A DNA stretch of 64,000 bases from Geodermatophilus obscurus DSM 43160 (lineage in GTDB: Bacteria; Actinomycetota; Actinomycetes; Mycobacteriales; Geodermatophilaceae): assembly GCF_000025345.1 (NCBI RefSeq), contig NC_013757.1, forward strand, positions 2,356,001 to 2,420,000, read 5' to 3'. The notes below the pieces were generated by a model. That model made no database searches and was not told the DNA's origin. It saw only the letters and a list, made by a program, of their open reading frames with translations. The translations under genes and the position numbers were made by a program. Every line of letters begins with the position of its first letter. The first letter of the stretch is position 1. Below are positions 7,983 to 16,557 of the stretch, in pieces.

Positions 7983-8286
7983 GCCGTCGTCCTCCCCGCT
8001 CCGGTCCGCCGGGCCCTCGTGCGGACGACGGCGTCGGCACGACCCTGCCAGGACCCTGCCTCGTGGCGGTGGCAGGGACCGGTGATCGCCGTGCCCACCA
8101 GCGGAACGCGGGACCTGGTCATCGGAGCGGACCCGACCGGCCTGACCCGGGTTGGTGACCCCGTCCGGCCCGCACGCGTCAGGGCCGCCCACGGCGGGCG
8201 CGGGTCCTCCGGGCCAGGCGGCGGGCCTCCCGGAGGGGCAGCGAGGTGCGCGGGCAGCTGCCTGACGACGACCGTGCCGGGGAGCG
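7983..8286. other. Intergenic region without a recognisable gene
   Basis: This stretch probably holds the azlC promoter. I see no supported ORF. A hairpin (arms CCTCCGG at 8206-8212 and CCGGAGG at 8230-8236) may end transcription from the small Pro-rich gene to its right. Confidence 0.4.
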
Positions 8287-8436
8287 TCAGACCGGCTGGG
8301 GGCCGGACGGCGGCGGCGCCGAGGGGTCGGTGGGACCCGGCACGGGGAACGGGGCGGGCTCCGGCGGCGGGACGGGGTCCACGGGCGACGGCGTCGGCGA
8401 CGGCGGATGCGGACCGGGAGGTGGCGGGACGGTCAT
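8287..8436 (-). CDS. Small proline-rich hypothetical protein (49 aa)
   Basis: An ATG at 8436 opens 49 codons that give a protein about half proline, beginning MTVPPPPGPHPPSPTPSP and ending PSGPQPV. It has no Cys, no membrane segment and no globular pattern. TAGCGT six bases before the ATG (8443-8448) is a fitting leaderless -10, and the stop is clean. It stands alone between azlC and the flavoprotein gene. Chance Pro-rich frames occur in GC-rich DNA, so confidence is moderate. Confidence 0.45.
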   Translation of the reverse strand: MTVPPPPGPHPPSPTPSPVDPVPPPEPAPFPVPGPTDPSAPPPSGPQPV

Positions 8437-8442
8437 GGATCG

Positions 8443-8448
8443 ACGCTA
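8443..8448 (-). promoter_or_regulatory. Candidate -10 element of Pro-rich small gene
   Basis: TAGCGT on the minus strand with a six-base gap to ATG 8436. The same hexamer precedes the flavoprotein gene at 8510. Confidence 0.35.
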
Positions 8449-8495
8449 GTGCCGGGGCGACCCGCCGTGGACCGGCGGACGCGCACCGGGTCCCC

Positions 8496-8501
8496 TAGCG
8501 T
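8496..8501 (+). promoter_or_regulatory. Candidate -10 element of flavoprotein gene
   Basis: TAGCGT with an eight-base gap to GTG 8510. There is no ribosome site, so a leaderless transcript is likely. Confidence 0.4.
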
Positions 8502-8509
8502 CCGGGGTC

Positions 8510-9886
8510 GTGGGCAGACGCGTGGTGGTGATCGGTGGGGACGCCGCGGGTGGCAGTGCAGCGTCGCAGGCGAAGAAGCGACGTCCCGACCTGGACGTCG
8601 TCGTGTTCGAGCGGGGGCGGGCGACGTCGTACTCGGCGTGCGGCATCCCGTTCTGGATCAGCGGCACCGTCGAGCGCGAGGCCGACCTGGTCGCGCGCAC
8701 GCCGGAGCAGCACCGGGCGATGGGCATCGACGTCCGGATGCGGACCGAGGTCGTCGGCATCGACCTGGACCGCCGCGTCGTCCACTGGCGGGACCTGGCC
8801 GGCGGGGGCAGCGGCGTCGAGCCGTTCGACGACCTCGTGTACGCCACCGGCAGCGTGCCCATGCGGCCGCCGGTGCCCGGCATCGACGCGACCGGCGTCC
8901 ACGGCGTCCAGACCCTGGACGACGGCGCGGCGCTGCGGGCGGAGCTCGAGGACGGCGACGTGCGCCGGGTGGTCGTGGTGGGCGGCGGCTACATCGGCCT
9001 GGAGATCGCCGAGGCCTGCCGGATCCGCGGGCTCGACGTGACCGTCGTCGACATGTCGGCCACCCCGGTCGGCACCTTCGACCCCGACGTCGGTGAGTTC
9101 ATCGCCGAGGCGGTGCGCAAGGAGGGCGTCGAGCTGGTCCTCTCCGACGCCGTGGCGGCGATCGAGACCGACGCCGGCGGCCGGGTCCGCGCGGTGGTGA
9201 CCGCCAGCGGCCGGGAGCTACCCGCCGACCTGGTGGTGCTCGGCCTCGGCGTGCGCCCGTCGGTCCGGCTCGCCGAGGAGGCCGGCATCCCGCTCGGCGT
9301 CTCCGGCGGGATCGCCGTCGACGCGGGGATGCGCACCCTCGTCGAGGGCGCCTGGGCGGCCGGCGACTGCGTCGAGTCGGTGCACCGGCTCTCCGGCCAG
9401 CGGGTGGTCGTCGCCCTGGGCACGCACGCCAACAAGCAGGGCCGGGTGGCGGGCATCAACATCGGCGGCGGCTACGCCACCTTCCCGGGCGTCATCGGCA
9501 CCGCGATCACCCGCGTCTGCGACCTGGAGGCCGCCCGCACCGGGCTGTCCACCGCCGAGGCCGAGGCGGCCGGGTACCAGTTCGTCACCACCGTCGTGGA
9601 CTCGACCACCAAGGCCGGCTACTTCCCGGGCGCGCAGCCGATCAGGCTGAAGATGATCGCCGAGCGGCGCAGCGGCCGACTGCTCGGCGCCCAGATCGTC
9701 GGCCGGGAGGCGGCGGCCAAGCGCGTCGACGCCCTCGCCATCTGCATCTGGAACGAGATGGGCGTCGACGAGATCCTCTCGCTCGACCTCTCCTACGCCC
9801 CGCCGTTCTCGCCGGTCTGGGACCCGGTGCTCATCGCCGCGCGCAAGGCCTTCGAGGCCGTGGAAGCCGACGTCCGGCAGCTCTGA
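8510..9886 (+). CDS. CoA-disulfide reductase / NADH oxidase-like flavoprotein
   Basis: A 458-residue FAD-dependent pyridine-nucleotide oxidoreductase of the single-cysteine class. The FAD-binding VVIGGDAAGGSAASQ is at residues 6-20, the redox Cys44 sits in SYSACGIPF, the NAD(P) site VVVVGGGYIGLEIAE is near residues 155-170, and AWAAGDCVESVHR is the second FAD motif. The C-terminal dimerisation domain is complete. Class members reduce CoA disulfide, persulfides or oxygen. It is monocistronic, with a strong hairpin and the repeated terminator element downstream. Confidence 0.85.
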   Translation: MGRRVVVIGGDAAGGSAASQAKKRRPDLDVVVFERGRATSYSACGIPFWISGTVEREADLVARTPEQHRAMGIDVRMRTEVVGIDLDRRVVHWRDLAGGGSGVEPFDDLVYATGSVPMRPPVPGIDATGVHGVQTLDDGAALRAELEDGDVRRVVVVGGGYIGLEIAEACRIRGLDVTVVDMSATPVGTFDPDVGEFIAEAVRKEGVELVLSDAVAAIETDAGGRVRAVVTASGRELPADLVVLGLGVRPSVRLAEEAGIPLGVSGGIAVDAGMRTLVEGAWAAGDCVESVHRLSGQRVVVALGTHANKQGRVAGINIGGGYATFPGVIGTAITRVCDLEAARTGLSTAEAEAAGYQFVTTVVDSTTKAGYFPGAQPIRLKMIAERRSGRLLGAQIVGREAAAKRVDALAICIWNEMGVDEILSLDLSYAPPFSPVWDPVLIAARKAFEAVEADVRQL

Positions 9887-9897
9887 CAGGCCGGCCG

Positions 9898-9929
9898 CCG
9901 GCGCTGCACCCCGCGGGGCGCAGCGCCGG
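9898..9929. terminator. Hairpin downstream of flavoprotein gene
   Basis: Perfect 10-base arms CCGGCGCTGC and GCAGCGCCGG flank a loop that is itself near-palindromic (CCCCGCGGGG). It begins 12 bases after the stop codon. There is no T-run directly behind it; the T-rich end comes with the next element. Confidence 0.5.
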
Positions 9930-9933
9930 CGCA

Positions 9934-9990
9934 GGCCCCGTCCAGCGCACCGCCCCGAGCGTGCGAGGGGCGGGGAGGACGGGGTCCTTC
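9934..9990 (+). terminator. Repeated terminator-like element, copy 1
   Basis: Outer arms GGCCCCGTCC and GGACGGGGTCC enclose an inner hairpin (CCGCCCC/GGGGCGG), followed by TTCTT. Copy 2 at 36494-36550 keeps both outer arms and the GAGGACGGGGTCCTT end while the inner stem differs but still pairs. It lies between convergent genes, so it can insulate both. Confidence 0.6.
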
Positions 9991-9991
9991 T

Positions 9992-10924
9992 TCAAGCCGG
10001 GTCGACCCGGTCGGCCTGCCGACCGCGCTGGCCGTCGCTGGCCTCGAACTCGACCCGCTGGCCCTCGTCGAGGCTGCGGTAGCCGCCGCGGTCGGAGATC
10101 GCCGAGAAGTGCACGAACACGTCCGGCCCGCCGTCGTCGGCCTCGATGAACCCGAACCCCTTCTCCGCGTTGAACCACTTCACCGTGCCGTTGGCCCGGC
10201 CGCCGCCCGAGGGACGGCGACCCGCGCCCGCGCCGCCGCGCCCGGCGTCCCGGCCGGAGTCACGGTCGCGGTAACCCCCGCTGTCGCGGTCGCGGTACCC
10301 ACCGCCGTCGCGGTCGCGGTACCCGCCACCTCGTGGGCCGGCGTCCCGGTGGCCACCGCCACCGCCACCCTCGGCGGAGCGCACGTCCTCGGCCTGCGGC
10401 CCGCGCTGGCCCTGGGTGACGGCGAACTCGACCCGCTGGCCCTCGTCGAGGCTGCGGTAGCCGCCGCTGTCGGCGATCTGCGAGAAGTGCACGAAGACGT
10501 CCGGGCCGTCCTCGTCGGGCTGGATGAACCCGAAGCCCTTGTCGTTGTCGAACCAGGTCACCGTGCCGGTGCTGCGCCCGCCCCGCGACGAGGACCGGCC
10601 GCGTTCGCTGTCGCGTCCACGGCCCCGGTCGTCGTCCCGCCCGCGACCCCGATCGCGGTCGTCGCGCCCGCGGTCACGCTCCCGGCCGTACCCGGCGTCC
10701 TGGCGTCGCGGGGCGCCGCCGACCGGCCGCACCGAGTCCGCCTGCAGCCCGCGCTGGCCCTGGCTGGCCTCGAACTCCACCTGCTGGCCCTCGTCGAGGG
10801 TGCGGAACCCGCCCTCGTCGGCGATCGCGGAGAAGTGGACGAAGACGTCCTGCCCTCCGTCGTCGGGTTCGATGAACCCGAACCCCTTCTCGGCGTTGAA
10901 CCACTTCACCGTGCCCTGCGGCAT
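9992..10924 (-). CDS. Triple cold-shock-domain protein with RG/RD-rich linkers
   Basis: The 310-residue protein holds three full cold-shock domains at about residues 1-67, 117-184 and 243-310. Each has the RNA-binding motifs RNP1 (KGFGFI) and RNP2 (DVFVHFS) after a TVKWFN or TVTWFD start. Two linkers of about 50-60 residues are rich in Arg, Asp and Gly: [16 protein letters not shown] in the first, repeated [16 protein letters not shown] in the second. Ordinary bacterial CspA proteins are single 67-residue domains. It should bind single-stranded RNA or DNA multivalently. A long GC-rich leader with GGAG precedes ATG 10924. Confidence 0.9.
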   Translation of the reverse strand: MPQGTVKWFNAEKGFGFIEPDDGGQDVFVHFSAIADEGGFRTLDEGQQVEFEASQGQRGLQADSVRPVGGAPRRQDAGYGRERDRGRDDRDRGRGRDDDRGRGRDSERGRSSSRGGRSTGTVTWFDNDKGFGFIQPDEDGPDVFVHFSQIADSGGYRSLDEGQRVEFAVTQGQRGPQAEDVRSAEGGGGGGHRDAGPRGGGYRDRDGGGYRDRDSGGYRDRDSGRDAGRGGAGAGRRPSGGGRANGTVKWFNAEKGFGFIEADDGGPDVFVHFSAISDRGGYRSLDEGQRVEFEASDGQRGRQADRVDPA

Positions 10925-11069
10925 CCAACTGCTCCTGCACTGCTCGTCGCCGGCGGGCCCGTCCCACCGACCGTCCTCCGGCCCCGCCGACCCCTCGGGG
11001 AGGCGCGGCCGCAGCCTCCAGCCTCCTCCACCCGCCGCGCGCCCGGGCGGGCACCCGGCAGGACACCGG

Positions 11070-11285
11070 TCACGCCGCGGACGCGGCGGGCGGGCCGGGG
11101 GAGGCGGTCATGCGGTCGAACCGGACGTCGAGCAGCTCGTTGAGCCGCGCCTCGGCCGCCTGGCAGGCGGTGATCGCGGCACCGCTCGGGGACTGCGCGA
11201 ACGCCGACCGGGCCGCGCCGAGGTCGCGGTGCGCCTCGACGATGCCCCGGTCGATCTCGGACACGGGGACGACTGTGGGCGTCAT
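11070..11285 (-). CDS. Small hypothetical protein (71 aa)
   Basis: The 71-residue product begins [20 protein letters not shown] and is mostly helical ([20 protein letters not shown]), ending in a Pro/Ala-rich tail. A GCGGAG ribosome site lies seven bases before ATG 11285. I recognise no family. It sits alone, downstream of and parallel to no other gene, divergent from the membrane protein at 11476. Confidence 0.5.
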   Translation of the reverse strand: MTPTVVPVSEIDRGIVEAHRDLGAARSAFAQSPSGAAITACQAAEARLNELLDVRFDRMTASPGPPAASAA

Positions 11286-11475
11286 GGTGATCTCCGCGGG
11301 GGCTCAGACCGGTCCGACTGTCCGGACCACGGCCACGCCGTCTCCTACCCCGCCGGAGTCGCTCCCACCCTCCCCGGCGCTTTCTCCGGCGTGTCACGGC
11401 ATTCCCCGTTACCGGTCCGCAGACCCGGGTAGGGGCGGCCACTCCAGAGCCGGACCCGATGCACCGGAGGAACAG

Positions 11476-12063
11476 ATGACCAGCAACACCGACAACCACT
11501 TCGTGGCCCAGGCCGTGCACGACCTCGGCTCGGCCCTCTGGTTCGGCGGGGCGGTGATGGGCATCGCCGGCGTCAACAAGTCCGGCAGTGACCTGTCCCA
11601 GGGCATCGACCGGATCCGGGTGGCCAGTTCGGCGTGGAGCCGCTTCCAGCCGGCCCAGTTCGGTGGCATCGCGGCCACCCTCCTCGCGGGGCTGCGGCTG
11701 ACCCAGGTGGGCGGACGGCGCATCGCGCTGCAGAAGGGCTTCGGCGCGGTCGGCGGGCTCAAGGCCGGGCTGGCCGTGGCCGGTGCGGGCGCCACCGCCT
11801 ACGCCGCGTACAGCGGCGCCCAGATCGGCAAGCTGGCCGAGCAGGCGCAGCAGCGGGGGGAGACGGTGGAGGTCAAGGACGCCACCCTGCCCACCGCGGG
11901 CACCAACCCGGAGATCCAGAAGTGGCAGAGCCGGCAGCGGGTGACGCAGTTCCTCGTGCCCGCGCTGGCCGGCGCGAACATCGTCTGCAACTCCTGGCTG
12001 GTGCAGTCCTACCGGGCCGGCGCGACGGCGAAGGGCGTCCTGCGGCGGCTGCTGCCGGACTGA
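11476..12063 (+). CDS. Conserved-looking membrane protein of unknown function
   Basis: The 195-residue product has about four hydrophobic stretches (LGSALWFGGAVMGIAG, FGGIAATLLAGLRL, GLAVAGAGATAYAAY, FLVPALAGANIVCNSWLV). GGAGG five bases before ATG 11476 supports this start over longer open frame from 11110. The His-Asp start (VAQAVHDLGSALWFGG) recalls small actinobacterial membrane proteins without assigned role. No partner gene adjoins it. Confidence 0.7.
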   Translation: MTSNTDNHFVAQAVHDLGSALWFGGAVMGIAGVNKSGSDLSQGIDRIRVASSAWSRFQPAQFGGIAATLLAGLRLTQVGGRRIALQKGFGAVGGLKAGLAVAGAGATAYAAYSGAQIGKLAEQAQQRGETVEVKDATLPTAGTNPEIQKWQSRQRVTQFLVPALAGANIVCNSWLVQSYRAGATAKGVLRRLLPD

Positions 12064-12243
12064 GGGAGGACCACCTCCCCCCGCGCCTCGCGAGCTCGGC
12101 GCGGGACCCTGACGGGTGGCCGCCCGTCCCCCCGGGACGGGCGGCGGCTGCACCGGCTGCAACGCTCCCTACAGGCGGGCGCCGCGCGGTGTCCTGTCGG
12201 CAGCCCCCCGCGCGGAGGTCCACCGACGGGCGGAGACGACGCC

Positions 12244-13297
12244 ACGAGGGCAGCCCGGTTCCACGGTCGCGGCGACATCCGGGTCGAGGAGGTGCCGGAC
12301 CCCCAGGTGTGCCCGGGGACGGTCGCCGTCGAGGCCGAGCGGTGCGGCATCTGCGGCACCGACCTGCACGAGCACCTCGATGGCCCGATCCCGTGCCGAC
12401 GGCCGAGGCGCCGCACCCGCTGACCGGCGAGGGCATGCCGGTGACCCTCGGCCACGAGTTCGCCGGCGTGGTGGCGGAGATCGGCCCCGGGGTGGACGAC
12501 GTACGGGTGGGTGACCGGGTGGTCGTAGAGCCCTGTGTCGTGTGTGGTCGCTGCGACGCCTGCCGGCAGGGTCGCTACAACGTCTGCCGCACCCTCGGCT
12601 TCGTAGGGCTGTCCGGCGGCGGGGGCTTCTCGCGGTACGTCGTGGCCGAGCGACGGTGGGTGCACCCACTGGGCGACCTGGGCACCGACGTCGGGGCGCT
12701 GATCGAGCCGCTCGCCGTCGCCCACCACGCCGTCCGGCTCTCCGGCGCCCGGCCGGGACACGCTGCCGTGGTGTTCGGGGCCGGCCCCGTCGGACTCGTC
12801 ACCACCGCCGCCCTGACCGCCGCCGGCGTGGAGCAGGCGGTCGTGGTGGAGCCCGCCGAGGCCCGCGGGCAGAAGGCCGCGGGAGCCGGCGCCGCCACGG
12901 TGCTCGACCCGCGGGCGGTCGACGTCGTGGAGACCGTCGACGAGCTCACCGGGGGCCGCGGCGCCGACGTCACCTTCGAGTGCGCCGGCGTCGACCAGGT
13001 GCTCGCGACGGCCATCCGCTCGACCCGCGCCGGCGGCACCTGCGTCGACGTCGCGATCTGGGGACACGAGGCCCGGGTCGCGATGAACGACCTGGTGTTC
13101 CGCGAGGTGAGCGTGCTGGGCAGCCTCGCCTACGCGCACGACCACCCGGCGACGATCGAGACGGCGGCGTCCGGCCGGGTGGACCCGTTCCGTTCACCAC
13201 CGGGCGGATCGGGCTCGACGGCATCGTCGAGGAGGGTCCCCGCGAGCTCATCGACGACAAGGAGCAGAACGCCGAGATCCTGGTGCAGCCCCGATGA
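12244..13297 (+). pseudogene. Zinc-dependent alcohol dehydrogenase (butanediol-dehydrogenase-like), two frameshifts
   Basis: Joined across frames, this encodes a roughly 350-residue medium-chain Zn alcohol dehydrogenase like 2,3-butanediol or sorbitol dehydrogenase: CGICGTDLHEH, GHEFAGVVAEIG, the structural Zn cysteines CVVCGRCDACRQGRYNVC, and VFGAGPVGLVTTA. The frame breaks near 12390 and again near 13188; each is mended by adding one C. The expected start codon is ACG at 12244, with no ATG/GTG/TTG in frame nearby. So it is either a decayed gene or carries sequencing errors; the start defect favours decay. Confidence 0.75.
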
Positions 13298-13339
13298 CGA
13301 CCTGACCGGGTCGTCCCCCGCGCCCGGTCCGCTCCTCGC

Positions 13340-13609
13340 TCAGCCGACGACGACGTCCCACTGCCGGATGGTCCAGCCCTTCACCAGCCCCTGGACGACG
13401 TAGGGGTCGGACCCGGCGAAGCGCTCCACCACCTCGCGGGGTGCGGTCCACACCAGCAGCGCGCGGTCGTAGGGGTCCGGCAGCGCGCCGGCCATCAGCA
13501 GCTCCCCGCGCTCGTGGGCGGCCCGGACGAGCGCCAGGTGCTCCTCCCGCAGGGCCGCCCGGCGCTGCAGGTAGTCGTCGGCCAGCGCGTACTCCAGGAC
13601 CAGGTGCAC
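13340..13609 (-). CDS. YciI-family protein
   Basis: At 89 residues this fits the YciI family (ferredoxin-like fold, dimeric). Features are the VLEYALADDYLQRRAALREE start with its Arg and His (EEHLALVRAAHERGELLMAG) and the end SDPYVVQGLVKGWTIRQWDV. The catalytic-type His and Asp of the family are present (H in REEHL, D in GSDPY). GTG 13609 is chosen because the open frame beyond it runs antisense through the neighbouring gene. Role unknown; relatives form domains of sigma-factor-linked or dehalogenating enzymes. Confidence 0.82.
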   Translation of the reverse strand: MHLVLEYALADDYLQRRAALREEHLALVRAAHERGELLMAGALPDPYDRALLVWTAPREVVERFAGSDPYVVQGLVKGWTIRQWDVVVG

Positions 13610-13632
13610 GCGGCCAGTCTCCCAGGGGTGGG

Positions 13633-14604
13633 TCAGCGCAGCGCGGTCGTCAACCGGACCGTGACGCCGTCCGGACCGGAGCTGATGTCGACGTGGTCGC
13701 ACAGCTGACGGGCCAGCCACACGCCCATGCCGCCGCGGGAGAGGTCGTCGCCGTGCGCCGGGCCGTAGCCGGCGAACGGGTCGTCCATCCCCGGCCCGTG
13801 GTCGGTGACGGTGCACACGAGCCGCTCGGCCGACGTCCACAGCCGCAGGCCCAGCGGCGGCCCACCGTGCCGGACGGCGTTGGAGGTGGTCTCGTCGACC
13901 GCGAGCAGGAAGTCCTCGACCACCTCGCGCGGGCCACCGGCGTCGGCCAGCGCGGAGGCGACGGCGTGCCGCAGCGCGATCGGGTCGGCGGCGTCGTCCA
14001 CGGCCAGTCGCGGGGCCGTCGTCTGCAGCGGTTCCACCGGCACCGGGAGCCCGCGCAGGTACTCCGCCGGGTCGACGAAGCGGGGGTTCGGCGTGCGCCC
14101 GGAGACGGTCACGACGGTCGGGTGGGTGCGGGCGACGGACTCCAGGACCTGGTCCGGCAGCCGCGCGGTGTCGAAGACGCACAGCCCCCACAGCGGCCAG
14201 GGCCTCAGCGCGTCGTTGATCACGGCTTCGTAGCGCTGCCACTCGAGCCACTCGCGCTCGGTGCGCCCGAAGTCGGTCTCGCCGACCACCCGGAGGCGCG
14301 GCGCGCCGGCGGCGGTGAGCTCGCCGGCCAGCCGCCGGAACGCGGTCACCGCCGCGGGCGTCCGCCGGTCGTAGCTGGCACTCCGCTCGACCACCCGGAC
14401 CCGCTCGTCGCCGCCCACGGCCGTCCGGACGACGTCGGCGGTGGCGGGGGAGGCGGCCACGACGACAGCGTCCCCGGCGGCCAGGCCCTCCTGCACGAAG
14501 GGGACCGTCGCGGCGGCCAGTTCGTCGGGAGAGGAGAAGAACAACGCGTCGTGCACATAGCGCGCTGCGGGAGGGGCGACCCCGTGCGTCAGCGCCGTGT
14601 CCAC
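13633..14604 (-). CDS. MEDS-domain sensor with RsbW-like ATPase domain
   Basis: The 323-residue protein joins an N-terminal MEDS domain (residues about 15-180; HDALFFSSPDELAAATVPFV, VVVAASPATADVV) to a C-terminal anti-sigma/histidine-kinase-like ATPase domain (about 220-320). The latter shows the N-box VDETTSNAVRHGGPP and G-boxes DHGPGMDD and RGGMGVWLARQLCD. There is no phospho-acceptor His domain, so it resembles the actinobacterial RsbW-like switch proteins that control sigma factors. No sigma gene adjoins it. Confidence 0.82.
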   Translation of the reverse strand: MDTALTHGVAPPAARYVHDALFFSSPDELAAATVPFVQEGLAAGDAVVVAASPATADVVRTAVGGDERVRVVERSASYDRRTPAAVTAFRRLAGELTAAGAPRLRVVGETDFGRTEREWLEWQRYEAVINDALRPWPLWGLCVFDTARLPDQVLESVARTHPTVVTVSGRTPNPRFVDPAEYLRGLPVPVEPLQTTAPRLAVDDAADPIALRHAVASALADAGGPREVVEDFLLAVDETTSNAVRHGGPPLGLRLWTSAERLVCTVTDHGPGMDDPFAGYGPAHGDDLSRGGMGVWLARQLCDHVDISSGPDGVTVRLTTALR

Positions 14605-14879
14605 CTGTCCGTCTCCTCGCGTCGGGCTGCGGTCTGCCCTACCACGGTAGCCAGGTCGGCCGGGTGGCCGCCTGCGGACACGGGGCGACGTAGCCCACCC
14701 CGGGGCATGCCCGCGGGCTCCCGGCTGTTGTCCCTCGCGGGCCCGGACGGGCCCCGCCGAGGGCGTCCGGCCCGCGGCCTCTCCCGCACCTGACGAAGGA
14801 CGACGTCCTGCCTGCCTCCTCCTCCCCCCGGTCCGTCCCCGGCGCCGCGATCCCCGCCGGTGCGGGCCCGGCGCTGCCG

Positions 14880-16532
14880 GTGCGCGGCACCCCGCCGCAG
14901 CGGGTCGTGTTCCACCTCGGTCCGACGAACTCCGGCAAGACCCACGACGCGCTGGCCGCCCTCGCCGACGCCGGTGCCGGCACCTACGCGGCTCCGCTGC
15001 GGCAGCTGGCCCACGAGGCGTACGCCCGGCTGTCGGCGCAGCTGCCGCCGGGCACGGTCGGCCTGTCCACGGGTGAGGAGCAGGTCGACCCGACGGCGCC
15101 GGTCCTCTGCTGCACCGTCGAGAAGGCGCCGCCGCGCGGCGGGCTGCTCGTCCTCGACGAGGCGCACTGGGTCACCGACCCCGACCGCGGGCACACCTGG
15201 GCGCGGCTGCTGCTCACCGGCGAGTACCGCGAGGTCCGGGTGATCTCGGCCGCCGAGGCGCTGCCGGTGCTCGAGCCGCTGGTCGCCGACGTCGCCGACG
15301 TGGAGGTCGTCCACCACGGTCGGCTGTCCCGGCTCGACGTCCTGCGGGCCCCGGTGCGGCCCTCGGGCGTACGGCCGCGGACGCTGGTCGTCGCCTTCTC
15401 CCGCAAGGCCGTCTACGCCACCGCGGCGGTGCTGGAGGCGGTCCGGCCGGGCCGCACCGGCGTCCTCTACGGCGCCCTGCCGCCGGCCACCCGGCGCCAG
15501 GTGATCGACCGGTTCACCCGCGGCGAGCTCGACGTCCTGGTCACCACCGACGTCATCGGGCACGGCATCAACGTGCCTGCGGCGACCGTGCTGTTCGCCG
15601 AGACGACCAAGTTCGACGGGGTCGAGCGCCGTCCGCTGCGGACGTGGGAGACCGCGCAGATCGCCGGCCGCGCCGGCCGTTACCTGCTCACCGGTCACGG
15701 CACGGTCGGCGTGCTCACCGGCGTGCCGGGCCTGCGGCCGGACGCCGCCCTGGTCGCCACCGGCGCCGCGGTGGCCCGCGGCACGGTGGCCAGCGACCTG
15801 CCCCGGCGCACGCCCCGGCTCCGTCCCGAGCTCGACGACCTGGGTGCGCTCGCGCCGGTCGACCTCCCCGAGGCCCTGGCCCGGTGGGCCCGGTGGGCCC
15901 GGACGGCCACCCGCGACGAGGCGGTGACGGGCGACGACGTCAGCGGGCTGGTCGAGCGCGCGGAGGCGCTGCTGCCGCTGCTGGCGCGACCGGTCGGGGA
16001 GAGCACCGACCTGGAGACCGTCTGGCGGCTGGTCACCCTGCCCATCGACTTCGAGCCGCCGCGCCGCACCCGCTGGCTCACCCTGGCCCGCGCCGCGCTG
16101 CTGCACGGAGCCGGGTACCGGGTCGCGCCGCAGACGGTGCTGCCGGCCCTGCCGCGGCGGGCACCGGTGGAGGACTTCGAGCAGGCGGCCGCGGCCGCGC
16201 GCGACGCGTCGACGCTGCTGCGGTCCTTCCCGGGCGTCGCCGGGCTCACCGCCGAGGACGCGGCCCGGCTGGAGCAGCGGTGTGCCGCCCGCATCACCGA
16301 ACTGCTCCCCGCCGCGATCGCCGCGGCCGGGCCGGGCCGGTGCGCCGACTGCGGCGTGCCGGTCGCCCCGCGGTTCCCCACCTGCCGGTCGTGCGCGGCG
16401 CGCGGCGCCCGGCGCGGGGCCCCGGTCCGCCGGGGGGCGGCCCCGGCCCGCCGCGAGGACGCCGGGAGCCGCCGGTCCGGGGCCAGGGGCGGGCCCCGCC
16501 AGGGGACCGCGCGCCGGGCGGGGCGCGGCTGA
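14880..16532 (+). CDS. SUV3-like superfamily 2 helicase with C-terminal zinc ribbon
   Basis: The 550-residue protein is a superfamily 2 helicase. Motif I reads HLGPTNSGKTHDAL, the exact GPTNSGKT form of the SUV3 family, with motif II LDEAHWVTD, motif V TDVIGHGINVPA and motif VI QIAGRAGRYLL. SUV3 is the mitochondrial RNA helicase of the degradosome; bacterial homologues are less studied. The end holds CADCGVPVAPRFPTCRSC, a four-cysteine zinc ribbon, and an Arg/Gly-rich tail. RNA unwinding is the likely role. GTG 14880 is the first start in frame, but it is not backed by a clear ribosome site. Confidence 0.82.
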   Translation: MRGTPPQRVVFHLGPTNSGKTHDALAALADAGAGTYAAPLRQLAHEAYARLSAQLPPGTVGLSTGEEQVDPTAPVLCCTVEKAPPRGGLLVLDEAHWVTDPDRGHTWARLLLTGEYREVRVISAAEALPVLEPLVADVADVEVVHHGRLSRLDVLRAPVRPSGVRPRTLVVAFSRKAVYATAAVLEAVRPGRTGVLYGALPPATRRQVIDRFTRGELDVLVTTDVIGHGINVPAATVLFAETTKFDGVERRPLRTWETAQIAGRAGRYLLTGHGTVGVLTGVPGLRPDAALVATGAAVARGTVASDLPRRTPRLRPELDDLGALAPVDLPEALARWARWARTATRDEAVTGDDVSGLVERAEALLPLLARPVGESTDLETVWRLVTLPIDFEPPRRTRWLTLARAALLHGAGYRVAPQTVLPALPRRAPVEDFEQAAAAARDASTLLRSFPGVAGLTAEDAARLEQRCAARITELLPAAIAAAGPGRCADCGVPVAPRFPTCRSCAARGARRGAPVRRGAAPARREDAGSRRSGARGGPRQGTARRAGRG

Positions 16533-16557
16533 CCGGCCGCTGGCGCACCATGGCGGG

